Below are positions 5,753 to 12,268 of a DNA stretch of 12,268 nt, piece after piece. The notes beneath the pieces were generated by a model. It searched no databases and was not told the origin of the DNA. It saw nothing but the letters and a program-made list of their open reading frames with translations. The DNA lies in contig CAKTPR010000063.1 in the NCBI GenBank assembly GCA_934591725.1, positions 1 to 12,268 on the forward strand. The letters run 5' to 3'. Source of the stretch: an uncultured Oscillospiraceae bacterium. Its GTDB lineage: Bacteria > Bacillota > Clostridia > Oscillospirales > Oscillospiraceae. The translations under genes were made by a program, and so were the position numbers. How positions within the stretch are numbered: the stretch's first letter is position 1; each line of letters begins with the position of its first letter.

Positions 5753-7042
5753 ATGACGGATTTCGGCATGCCTACTCTTATTGAAATATCTGACCTTGAG
5801 CAAAGCGCCGCGCTCTGCCGCAGGCTCGGCCTGAGGTTCATGGAGATAAACATGAGCTTTCCGCAGTACCAGCCGGAGTGTCTGGACGCGGACAGGCTGC
5901 TTGAGCTGAAGGAGAAATACGGGATATACTTCACCGTGCATATCGACGAGAGTCTTGACCCCGCCTGTGTCAATGCGGGCGTTGCGCAGGCGTATCTTGA
6001 TACGATGCTCAAAACCGTGGAGCTTGCGAAAAAAGCCGGGATCCCGGTGCTGAATATGCACCTGCAGCGCGGCGTGTACGTGACGCTCCCGGAGCGGCGC
6101 ACGTATATCTATGCCGAGAATCAGGATTTCTACCTCGGTAAAATGCGCGAGTTCCGCGACAAAGTTACCGAGGAGATAGGTGACAGCGCTGTGATGGTCT
6201 GCGTCGAAAACACCGACGGGGGCGACTGCTTTGCCCTGCCCTTCCTCGCAGCGGCGGCTGACACGCTGCTTGAAAGTCCGGCTTTCGGCCTGACGCTCGA
6301 CGTCGGGCATGACTATCTCAACCGCAATGTCGATCAGGCCTTTATCCTCGCACGCCGGGAAAGGCTCCATCATATGCACCTGCATGACGCACTCGGAAAA
6401 AATGTCCATCTCGCACTCGGCGACGGGGAGATAGACAAGGAGTGCTTTTTGAACCTCGCCGGGGAGCAGGGCTGCCGCGTGCTGCTGGAGACGAAGACCG
6501 TTGAAGCGCTGCAGAAATCGACCGTGTGGGTGAACCACTGGCTCAACCGCGGCTGCAATTCGGACGAGATCTGGGATGTATACGATGCGCAGCGGCAGAA
6601 GACCGGCAGGCTCCATCGGCGCGGCGAGCAGCTCGGCGACGGGGAGTTTCATCTGGTGATGCACTGCTGGATGAGAAACAGCCGAGGGGAGTATCTGCTC
6701 ACCCGGCGCTGCCCGGAGAAGAGCTACGGCGGCAGATGGGAGAGTACCGGCGGTTCCGCCCTCGCGGGCGAGGACAGTCTCACTGCTGTGCTGCGCGAGG
6801 TCAGGGAAGAGACGGGACTGACGCTCGACCCGTCAAAGGGTAAGTGCCTCAGACGCTACAGCCGCGAGCATTATATCTGCGACGTCTGGCTCTTTGAGCA
6901 GGACTTCGACCTTGGCGATATCGTGCTTCAGGAGGGTGAGACCTGCGGGGCGATGTACGCGTCCCCGGAAAAGCTGCGCGAGCTCGTGGACGCGGACTGC
7001 TTCGTCCCCTTCGAGGAGCTTGAGGGCATACTGGAAATGTGA
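5753..7042 (+). CDS. Fusion of a xylose-isomerase-like TIM barrel with a Nudix hydrolase
   Basis: A 429-residue two-domain protein. Residues 1-265 match the sugar-phosphate isomerase/epimerase-like (AP endonuclease 2) TIM barrel. Candidate metal or catalytic residues are His63, His103, Glu152 (ENTDGG), Asp183/His186 (DVGHD), His207/His209 and Glu246 (LLETKT). Residues 272-429 form a Nudix domain that starts with a W-D-V-Y-D segment like YfcD/isopentenyl-isomerase-type Nudix proteins. The Nudix box is complete: Gly334, Glu340, then REVREETGL at 348-356. The barrel probably binds a sugar or polyol and the Nudix domain a diphosphate-linked compound, so a joint pathway or repair role is plausible; the substrate cannot be read from sequence. 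GGGAGGAG (5739-5746) supports the ATG. The gene has its own promoter and terminator, is divergent from marR and appears monocistronic. No frameshift is visible at the domain junction. Confidence 0.9.
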   Translation: MTDFGMPTLIEISDLEQSAALCRRLGLRFMEINMSFPQYQPECLDADRLLELKEKYGIYFTVHIDESLDPACVNAGVAQAYLDTMLKTVELAKKAGIPVLNMHLQRGVYVTLPERRTYIYAENQDFYLGKMREFRDKVTEEIGDSAVMVCVENTDGGDCFALPFLAAAADTLLESPAFGLTLDVGHDYLNRNVDQAFILARRERLHHMHLHDALGKNVHLALGDGEIDKECFLNLAGEQGCRVLLETKTVEALQKSTVWVNHWLNRGCNSDEIWDVYDAQRQKTGRLHRRGEQLGDGEFHLVMHCWMRNSRGEYLLTRRCPEKSYGGRWESTGGSALAGEDSLTAVLREVREETGLTLDPSKGKCLRRYSREHYICDVWLFEQDFDLGDIVLQEGETCGAMYASPEKLRELVDADCFVPFEELEGILEM

Positions 7043-7051
7043 GCATATGTT

Positions 7052-7086
7052 AAATCTGACCGGTCAGATAGGCCGGTCAGATTTTT
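7052..7086 (+). terminator. Rho-independent terminator after the TIM barrel-Nudix gene
   Basis: A perfect 12-bp stem, AAATCTGACCGG (7052-7063) with CCGGTCAGATTT (7073-7084), has a 9-base loop and ends in a T run. CCGGTCAGAT occurs twice inside it (7061-7070 and 7073-7082), so alternative pairings exist. It begins 10 bp after the stop codon. Confidence 0.92.
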
Positions 7087-7090
7087 GTAC

Positions 7091-7118
7091 TTGAACTTGA
7101 TGAAGATAGTGGTAAAAT
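7091..7118 (+). promoter_or_regulatory. Predicted promoter of the NAGPA/Lgt-like operon
   Basis: TTGAAC (7091-7096), a 16-bp spacer and TAAAAT (7113-7118) lie between the preceding terminator and the first gene. An overlapping alternative pairs TTGATG with TATATT slightly downstream. The assignment is by box similarity only. Confidence 0.5.
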
Positions 7119-7154
7119 AGTATATTAGAATAGTATGCAAAAGACTTGACTTGC

Positions 7155-7161
7155 AAAGGAG
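7155..7161 (+). promoter_or_regulatory. Ribosome binding site choosing TTG 7170
   Basis: AAAGGAG lies eight bases before the TTG at 7170. The in-frame TTG at 7146 lies upstream of this site and cannot use it, so the start is set at 7170. Confidence 0.7.
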
Positions 7162-7169
7162 ACACGTGC

Positions 7170-7877
7170 TTGAGCTTCTCTGTCATTGTTTCTGTTATAA
7201 TAATCATCGTCGCCGTTGCTGCCGCCGCGTCCTTCGTCCTGCGTGATAACGAGGGGCGCATCAAGCCCGCGCTCGCGGTGCTGTCGCTGGTGCTGGCGGG
7301 CTTTGCCGCAGTGCTCTGCGCCTACGGCAGCGAGAACGGCACTATCTACGCCAAGGCGGACGGTGACCCGCAGGAGACGGTGCGTCAGTTCTTTGACGCC
7401 GTATGCGCCGGGAATTATTCCGTCGCTTACGGTTGCCTTGAAAATTACGGTAGCCTTGGCCTTGAGAACTCCCCCTCGACGGAGACGGGCGAGCTTGTGT
7501 ATGCAGCGCTCCGGGAGAGCTACGCTTATGAGCTTCTGGATCAGGCCGAGGTCGATAAGCTCAGCGCCCGGCAGAGGGTGAGCTTTACGTACCTGAACCT
7601 ACCCGCGATGGAGGAGGACGCTGCGGCCGAGACAGAGAGCGTGCTGGAAAAGCTCGTCCGCTCCCGCCCGCGCAAGGAGGTATACGACGAGAATGACAAC
7701 TATCTCCCCGCCGTCACCGACGAGGCGTATAAGACCGCGATAACCAACGTGCTGAAAAATGCTGACAGCTACCGCACGGCCGCGGAGCTGACAGTAGCGC
7801 TCGACTATGTAGACGGCCGCTGGCTCATAAACGCGGACAGCGCCCTGCTCAGCGCCCTGATGGGCGGCGCGGCATGA
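7170..7877 (+). CDS. Membrane-anchored protein with a possible NTF2-like extracytoplasmic domain
   Basis: With TTG 7170 as start the protein has 235 residues. Two hydrophobic helices at about 4-24 and 33-52 are joined by a short charged loop. The rest (about 65-235) is soluble and acidic. It begins with D-P-Q-E-T-V-R-Q-F-F-D-A-V-C-A-G-N-Y, a pattern like DUF4878/NTF2-like domains (a first helix followed by a cone-shaped fold), and ends with a W-L-I-N strand and a short helix, also typical. No catalytic motif is visible. It is the first gene of a three-gene operon, 22 bp before the NAGPA-domain gene, so it may bind or help position an envelope polymer or its partners. I do not recognise a specific family; the domain call is tentative. 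Confidence 0.7.
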   Translation: MSFSVIVSVIIIIVAVAAAASFVLRDNEGRIKPALAVLSLVLAGFAAVLCAYGSENGTIYAKADGDPQETVRQFFDAVCAGNYSVAYGCLENYGSLGLENSPSTETGELVYAALRESYAYELLDQAEVDKLSARQRVSFTYLNLPAMEEDAAAETESVLEKLVRSRPRKEVYDENDNYLPAVTDEAYKTAITNVLKNADSYRTAAELTVALDYVDGRWLINADSALLSALMGGAA

Positions 7878-7899
7878 ATGAAGCGAGAGGACATTTCCC

Positions 7900-9435
7900 A
7901 TGAGTGATAAAACCGATTACGGCTTTGACCTTGATTCTATACTGGCGGAGTTTTCGTCGGACGGCGGCGCGCAGGATACAGAGCCGCCCAAGCCGGCGCG
8001 CCCCACGAAACCTGCGGAGCCTGTAAAGACGCCCGCTCCCATACCCGACCCTGCACCGAGAACTGCGCAGCCGGTACGGCGCGCAGTCGAACCGGCGCGC
8101 CCCGCGGCTCCCGCACCTTCCCCGGTACGGACGGAGCCGAAAAAAGCGAACGCAGGAGAATTTGATCCAGAGTTTTTCAGGTACAGACCTGAAGCAGAAA
8201 AGCCACAGCGCCCACAGAAGCCCTCCGTGCGCCGTGCGCCGGTGATACGCGAGCCGGAGCCCGAACCGGAGATCGACGAGGAAGCCGTCGTTTCCCCGTC
8301 GCTGCGTGTGCTGCTGAGCGTGCTCTCACTGCTGCTGGCAGTCGTACTGCTGCTGTTCGTGTCGCTGAATGTTCACCCCGGCTCCGAAGCATCCGGCGCC
8401 GCCGCGAGCAGTGCGAAGTCCGATCTTGTCGGCAGGCTGAACGTCTATATGAACAATGCTGCAAGCGACGCGCTCGGCGAGCTTGCGTATATCAAGAAGC
8501 AGTACACCATCGATTATTCCGCGACCTCCGCCCCGAAGCCCGATGAGAGCAGGTTCGTCACCTACGGTATCGACGAGGCGGACAAGGTCATGGACGTCAT
8601 AGAGCAGGCGCGCACCTTCGGCCTGCTCGACGGGCAGGATGTCATCTTTGATCCGAGCGCCGAGTTCTATTGGGATTCGGACATCCGCTGCTACTGCGAC
8701 GAGACCATACTCGCCATCTGCTGGAAGGAAAAGATCAACGACCGCGTCTGCTCCTTTGTCGAGGTAAAGCTTGCCGACGGCTCCCAGATCCGCCGCAAGC
8801 TCGTGAACGACACCTTCGGTTCAAATGAAAAGGCCGTAGCTTCAGAGCTGTCGAGGAGTGCGAACGCCGTCATTGCCATGAACGCCGACTATTATAAGTA
8901 CCGCGACCTCGGCGTGTGCGTATATCAGGGGCAGTTGTGCCGCTATGAGACCTCGTGCGACGTGCTGTTCATCGACTCCAACGGCGACTTCCGCATGCTC
9001 CGCGCTTCGGAGCTTGGCAGCCGCGAGGACGTCGAGCAGTATATTGCGGACAACAACATCCAGTTCAGCATGTCCTTCGGCCCGATACTCGTGCGCGACG
9101 GGGAGCTTCAGCAGCTCACCGGCAGCTACGCCGGTGGCATCGGCGAGATGTATGAGCAGTATTCCCGCTCCGGCATCGGCCAGTATGATAAGCTGCACTA
9201 CCTTATAGCGACCGTCAACCATTCTCAGGACGGCACGCCGAGGGCGACCGTCAACCAGTTTGCCGAGATCATCTACGGCAAGGGCGTGCAGAACGCCTAT
9301 AACTTCGACGGCGGCCAGACCAGCGAGGTGCTCATAAATAATGAGCGCTATAACTATGTCGATTGGGACAACGAGCGCGAGGTCAGCGATATACTGTACT
9401 TTGCGACCGCGATACCCGAACAGGAGGTGGGCTGA
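7900..9435 (+). CDS. Membrane-anchored phosphodiester glycosidase (NAGPA domain) protein
   Basis: A 511-residue protein. The N-terminal 130 residues are cytoplasmic and disordered, rich in Pro, Ala, Lys and Glu, after a short FDLDSILAEF motif (9-18). One membrane helix spans about 135-158. The extracytoplasmic part ends in a phosphodiester glycosidase (NAGPA, DUF2233-like) domain: AMNADYY 326-332, FGPILV 393-398 and NFDGGQTSEV 468-477, the last matching the family's N-L-D-G-G-G-S-S motif with some substitutions. NAGPA enzymes cleave sugar-1-phosphodiesters; in bacteria the likely targets are phosphate-containing or sugar-phosphate-capped envelope glycans, but the substrate here is unknown. 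AGAGGA (7886-7891) supports the ATG. It shares one base with the start of the Lgt-like gene, so the two are probably translated together. Confidence 0.87.
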   Translation: MSDKTDYGFDLDSILAEFSSDGGAQDTEPPKPARPTKPAEPVKTPAPIPDPAPRTAQPVRRAVEPARPAAPAPSPVRTEPKKANAGEFDPEFFRYRPEAEKPQRPQKPSVRRAPVIREPEPEPEIDEEAVVSPSLRVLLSVLSLLLAVVLLLFVSLNVHPGSEASGAAASSAKSDLVGRLNVYMNNAASDALGELAYIKKQYTIDYSATSAPKPDESRFVTYGIDEADKVMDVIEQARTFGLLDGQDVIFDPSAEFYWDSDIRCYCDETILAICWKEKINDRVCSFVEVKLADGSQIRRKLVNDTFGSNEKAVASELSRSANAVIAMNADYYKYRDLGVCVYQGQLCRYETSCDVLFIDSNGDFRMLRASELGSREDVEQYIADNNIQFSMSFGPILVRDGELQQLTGSYAGGIGEMYEQYSRSGIGQYDKLHYLIATVNHSQDGTPRATVNQFAEIIYGKGVQNAYNFDGGQTSEVLINNERYNYVDWDNEREVSDILYFATAIPEQEVG

Positions 9436-10460
9436 TGAATGCAATAGCCATTTCCGTCGGCGGGATCACCGTCTATTGGAGCTCGCTCATCATCGCGCTC
9501 GGCATCCTCGCCGGGCTCGTGATGGGGCTTTCGTTGTGCCGGGACGATAAGTGCCGCGCATCGGCGGTGCTCTGCTTCTACCCGCCAGCGATCCTGTTTT
9601 CTGTGTTCTTCAGCCGCCTTATCCATTGGTACAGCTACATGGAGCAGTATGCCTCCTTCGGCGCTGCCATAACTGATTACTCCGTCGGCGGCTACTGTGT
9701 CTCCGGTGTTGTCCTCGGCGTGCTGCTCGCGGGCGCGATAGTCCATTGGGCGGGGCTTGTCGGGCGCATCGGCTCCCTGTTCGATACAGTTCTGCCCGGC
9801 GTCATTCTGAGTGTCGCTGTCCTGCGCCTGTCGGAGAGCTTCGGCAATATCTGCCGCAGCAAGATATCTGTGACAGTCCCGCTGCTCCAGCGGCTCCCCT
9901 TCGCCGTCGCTTCGACCGATTCTGCCGGGAACGTGTCGTATAAGTTCGCGACCTTCTTCGTGTCCTTCCTGCTTCTCACGCTGCTGTCGCTGGTGCTTGT
10001 GCGGCTGTACGTACACCGACGGGATATCCCGATGCTGCGCGGCATGAGCCGCACGGGCAACATCGCGCGGCTCGGGCTGGTGCTCTTTGCCGCGATCGAG
10101 ATCGTCCTTGACAGCACGAGGAGCGACCCCGTCTCCATCCATTTCGCGTTTCTCACCATGTTCAATAAGTATGTGGGCTTCATAAGCGTGACGATGTTCG
10201 TCTGCGCGGTCTGCATCCTCTGCGTGTTCCTGCACTATTTCAAGGGCGTCAAGCGGAACGGGACAGGCCGCCCCGCCCCGCTGCTTGCAGGCTATATCGT
10301 TTCGCTCGTCGGCGTCGGCGCGTCGGAGTATCTTGTACAGCGTTTCACCGGCATGTTCCTGCTCTACCGCAGCATCCAGACGCTTTCAGCCGCGCTCATG
10401 GTTTTTGTCGTCTTCCGCTGCTACGCGCTTTGCTGTGCTGAACCGTGGGACGGCGGTTGA
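9435..10460 (+). CDS. Lgt-like (prolipoprotein diacylglyceryl transferase-related) membrane protein
   Basis: The ATG at 9435 overlaps the previous stop by one base and follows AGGAGG (9422-9427), giving 341 residues; a longer in-frame ORF from 9363 is rejected. Many hydrophobic segments indicate about seven membrane helices. Lgt-like features: the N-terminal pattern G-G-I-T-V-Y-W-S-S-L-I-I-A-L-G, the central RLSESFGN (131-138) in place of the R-x-G-N-F motif, and an E-x6-R segment (Glu222 to Arg229) like Lgt's second conserved block. The usual HGG motif is replaced by VSGVV (89-93), and the central motif lacks the Asn-Gly-Glu part. The length exceeds typical Lgt (about 280). It may transfer another lipid or act on a partner, possibly the upstream NAGPA protein. 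A true lipoprotein-processing role is doubtful. Confidence 0.7.
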   Translation: MNAIAISVGGITVYWSSLIIALGILAGLVMGLSLCRDDKCRASAVLCFYPPAILFSVFFSRLIHWYSYMEQYASFGAAITDYSVGGYCVSGVVLGVLLAGAIVHWAGLVGRIGSLFDTVLPGVILSVAVLRLSESFGNICRSKISVTVPLLQRLPFAVASTDSAGNVSYKFATFFVSFLLLTLLSLVLVRLYVHRRDIPMLRGMSRTGNIARLGLVLFAAIEIVLDSTRSDPVSIHFAFLTMFNKYVGFISVTMFVCAVCILCVFLHYFKGVKRNGTGRPAPLLAGYIVSLVGVGASEYLVQRFTGMFLLYRSIQTLSAALMVFVVFRCYALCCAEPWDGG

Positions 10461-10491
10461 GCACGGCCTTATGGATCATGTACTCAAATAA

Positions 10492-10524
10492 CGATTGCTG
10501 GCAGCAAAAAGCTGCCAGCGATCG
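10492..10524 (+). other. Long hairpin with A5 loop after the Lgt-like gene
   Basis: A 14-bp stem, CGATTGCTGGCAGC (10492-10505) with GCTGCCAGCGATCG (10511-10524), has one T-G wobble and an AAAAA loop, 31 bp past the stop codon. No T run follows on either strand, so it is not a standard terminator. It may protect the operon's 3' end or act with a factor. Confidence 0.75.
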
Positions 10525-10569
10525 ATAGACCGGTGCTGAAAATAATTTGGGCAAAAACGTACATTGCTA

Positions 10570-10598
10570 TTGACTTTGTACGCCAGGTGTGCTAATAT
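10570..10598 (+). promoter_or_regulatory. Promoter of the initiator tRNA gene
   Basis: TTGACT (10570-10575), a 17-bp spacer and TAATAT (10593-10598) place a start near 10605, leaving a short leader before the tRNA. An inverted repeat CGTACA (10558-10563) with TGTACG (10577-10582) flanks the -35 box. Confidence 0.75.
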
Positions 10599-10617
10599 AT
10601 ACAGGCTAAAGAAATAT

Positions 10618-10693
<76 letters not shown>

Positions 10694-10695
10694 CC

Positions 10696-10729
10696 AAAGT
10701 CCTGAAATCGCAAGATTTCAGGACTTTTT
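10696..10729 (+). terminator. Terminator of the tRNA gene
   Basis: A perfect 14-bp stem (10696-10709 with 10714-10727) is closed by a GCAA tetraloop and ends in a T run. It begins two bases after the tRNA CCA end. Confidence 0.93.
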
Positions 10730-10778
10730 CTGTACTTATTGGCTTGAAAAGTTCATCCTATTTTCGCCGAAATCGCGC

Positions 10779-10817
10779 TGACCCAAACCATGACCCAAAT
10801 GCGGATATCAGCGGATA
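10779..10817. repeat. Short direct repeats, possible integrase arm-type sites
   Basis: TGACCCAAA occurs at 10779-10787 and 10791-10799 (12-bp period). GCGGATA then occurs at 10801-10807 and 10811-10817 (10-bp period). They lie between the tRNA terminator and the integrase gene, where attP arm sites of tRNA-targeting integrases are usually found. No other gene is visible in 10730-10890. Confidence 0.45.
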
Positions 10818-10893
10818 GGACAGGAAAGGATTTGATGTGGTAATTGAGGGCAAAACTGCGCAGTGGCGGGAAGAATTTTTCGAGAAAACTGAA

Positions 10894-10921
10894 ATGCAGA
10901 GCGATTTGTACCGCTCTGCAT
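10894..10921 (-). terminator. Terminator of the integrase gene
   Basis: ATGCAGAGCG (10894-10903) pairs perfectly with CGCTCTGCAT (10912-10921) across an 8-base loop. Read on the minus strand, the hairpin starts 15 bp after the integrase stop and is followed by TTTCAGTTTT, an interrupted T tract. Confidence 0.7.
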
Positions 10922-10936
10922 CTTTTCCTCTGTGTT

Positions 10937-12094
10937 TTATCTCACCGCATTCGCAAGTAGTCCGCCCATCGTTTCGGCGGCTTTGGCCTGCGCGAGCGTT
11001 GTGACGTGGGTGTATGTGTCAAGCGTGAAGCCAGCGGAGTAGTGGCCAAGCATCCCGGAGACCGTTTTGATGTCCACACCATTCTGCAAAGCCAGGGTTG
11101 CAAATGTGTGACGAAGATCGTGGAAGCGAAGCCTCGGCAGTCCTGCACGGTCAAGCACCCGGTGCAGCATATTCAGTACACTGTCCGGTGAGATCGGCCT
11201 GCCTGTCTCGGAACTGAATACGTATTCGCTCCTGCCGTTGTCATCGATTTTCTTTTGCTTCAGCATAGCCGCCACGTCTTGCGTTATCGCCACGCAGCGA
11301 TATGCGTTCTTGGTTTTCAGCGGAGCTTCGACTACGGTTCCATCTATCCGCGCCACCTGTCGGCGGATGCGGATAACATTATCTTTGAAATCTATGTCGC
11401 TCCATTTCAACCCGAGGAGTTCACCGCGGCGCAACCCAGTCGCAAGCTCCGTGTAATACATCTCGTACACGCCTGACCGCCGCGCTTCCGTGAGGAATGC
11501 TGCGAGCTGATCCTGCGTCAGCGTGTTCATCTCATGGTGTTCGACTTTAGGAAGAGCACACTTGTTCGTTGGATTTACGGCGATGAGCTTTTGCTCTATC
11601 GCCATGTCCATTGCCGACGAGATGATTTGATTCAGATTGCGCACTGTTTTAGCGCTCAATCCCTTTGGCTGCTTCTTTGCTTCTATACGCTCGACGCGAC
11701 CTGCTTTCATCAGCTTTTTGTATAGCTTCTGCAAGTCCAGCGTAGTCAGTTTGCTGAGCAGTATGCTGCCGATATGCGGCTTGATATGGTGCTCGATATA
11801 TCCCTTATACGTCTGGTGTGACGATGGACGAACCTTGATCGCTGCGTAGTTCTCAAACCACACGTCCATCCACTCGCCGACAGTGTACTGCGCGGATTTG
11901 TATACATCGATCCGCTCACACTCTACCAATGCGACTTTGAGTTTTTCTTTAACCTCGGCCTGAGTTTTGCCGAGGACATTTTTGTATATAGGCTTGCCGG
12001 CCGTAGGATTCCTCCCAGCGGTATAGCGTCCCTCCCAGCGACCGTCACTGCGCTTGCGGATGCTGCCCTCGCCGTTTGCTCTTTTCTTTGCCAT
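10937..12094 (-). CDS. int: Tyrosine recombinase / phage-type site-specific integrase
   Basis: The ATG at 12094 gives 385 residues. AAGGGG about 8 bases upstream supports it over the in-frame GTG at 12130. Domains in order: an AP2-like/arm DNA-binding domain at about 7-58 (NGEGSIRKRSDGRW motif), a SAM-like core-binding domain at about 68-175, and a catalytic domain at about 190-375. The catalytic set is complete: Arg222 (TGLRRGE), Lys260 or Lys262 (KTK), His325 and Arg328 (HDLRHT), His351 (LGH) and Tyr361 (DTYTH). It should catalyse integration and excision of a temperate phage, ICE or IME. It converges on the tRNA, whose 3' end is the likely target. Base composition seems less GC-rich than the operons to the left, fitting acquired DNA. 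The element must extend to the right of the window. Confidence 0.95.
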   Translation of the reverse strand: MAKKRANGEGSIRKRSDGRWEGRYTAGRNPTAGKPIYKNVLGKTQAEVKEKLKVALVECERIDVYKSAQYTVGEWMDVWFENYAAIKVRPSSHQTYKGYIEHHIKPHIGSILLSKLTTLDLQKLYKKLMKAGRVERIEAKKQPKGLSAKTVRNLNQIISSAMDMAIEQKLIAVNPTNKCALPKVEHHEMNTLTQDQLAAFLTEARRSGVYEMYYTELATGLRRGELLGLKWSDIDFKDNVIRIRRQVARIDGTVVEAPLKTKNAYRCVAITQDVAAMLKQKKIDDNGRSEYVFSSETGRPISPDSVLNMLHRVLDRAGLPRLRFHDLRHTFATLALQNGVDIKTVSGMLGHYSAGFTLDTYTHVTTLAQAKAAETMGGLLANAVR

Positions 12095-12190
12095 ATTTTC
12101 ATCCCCTTTCGCAGCAAACACAAATACCACAAGTTCTCCGAAATAGCCAGAGAAACTTTTAGGGCTTTTTCTTTGAATATAGCGGCGCAG

Positions 12191-12268
12191 TTATTGGAAC
12201 CCTCTGTCACTGTGGAACAACGGATGCGCATCTGGATTGGCCTGCACAGCCTTGTCAAAAGTCTTGAA
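12191..12268 (-). pseudogene. IS3-family transposase fragment, cut by window edge and by a stop
   Basis: On the minus strand from the window edge, 25 codons read through FKTFDKAV, then ANPDAHPLFHSDRGFQ, and stop at TAA 12191-12193. The HPLFHSDRGFQ block is the second-Asp region of the DDE integrase core in IS3 (IS150-like) transposases, where Tyr-Thr normally follows and the protein continues for about 100 residues. Here it ends at once, so the 3' part, with the catalytic Glu, is missing. The upstream part lies outside the window. It sits about 100 bp upstream of the integrase, inside or at the edge of the mobile region. Confidence 0.75.

Noticed and set aside
5723..6664. A 313-codon minus-strand frame opposite the TIM barrel
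   Set aside because: It is antisense to a gene with clear domain motifs, a binding site and a promoter. No homology pattern is visible in the translation.
9363..9434. Longer N-terminus for the Lgt-like protein
   Set aside because: The extension overlaps the NAGPA gene, lacks a good binding site and is not hydrophobic. AGGAGG points to the ATG at 9435.
8842..9444. A 200-codon minus-strand frame opposite the NAGPA domain
   Set aside because: It is a shadow frame of a GC-rich gene. The NAGPA motifs lie on the + strand.

Overview
The window looks like a chromosomal segment of a GC-rich member of the Clostridia, probably an Oscillospiraceae-type gut anaerobe. This is inferred from the AGGAGG-type ribosome binding sites, TTG and GTG starts, the ABC exporter family and the style of the genes. 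No marker gene in the window fixes the taxon.

Left end (1-1325): a 112-bp GC-rich tandem repeat array with strong dyads runs in from the window edge. An AT-rich promoter region follows, then a two-gene + strand unit: a DUF2752 membrane protein preceded by a seven-codon leader ORF, and a small zinc-ribbon/dispanin-like membrane protein. The unit ends at a strong terminator.

ABC block (1325-5630, minus strand): a MarR-type regulator is followed by two half-ABC exporters that look like a heterodimer. One partner has Asp and Gln at the catalytic Glu and switch His positions. The other has consensus residues. A perfect-consensus sigma-A-type promoter precedes marR, with a 26-bp palindrome over its -10 box, which suggests autoregulation.

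Middle (5679-7086, + strand): a single gene with its own promoter and terminator encodes an unusual fusion of a xylose-isomerase-like TIM barrel with a complete Nudix hydrolase domain.

Envelope operon (7091-10524, + strand): three closely spaced genes encode a membrane-anchored protein that may carry an NTF2-like domain, a membrane-anchored phosphodiester-glycosidase (NAGPA) protein with a long Pro/Ala-rich cytoplasmic N-terminus, and an Lgt-like polytopic membrane protein lacking some usual Lgt signature residues. A long hairpin without a U-tract follows.

Right end (10570-12268): an initiator tRNA-Met gene with its own promoter and terminator is followed by a convergent tyrosine integrase of the tRNA-targeting type. 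Short direct repeats that could be arm-type sites lie between them, and a fragment of an IS3-family transposase runs off the right edge. The T-stem of the tRNA has two U-U mismatches, as if its 3' part came from a different tRNA allele than its 5' part. This points to an integrative element inserted at the tRNA 3' end and continuing to the right of the window.
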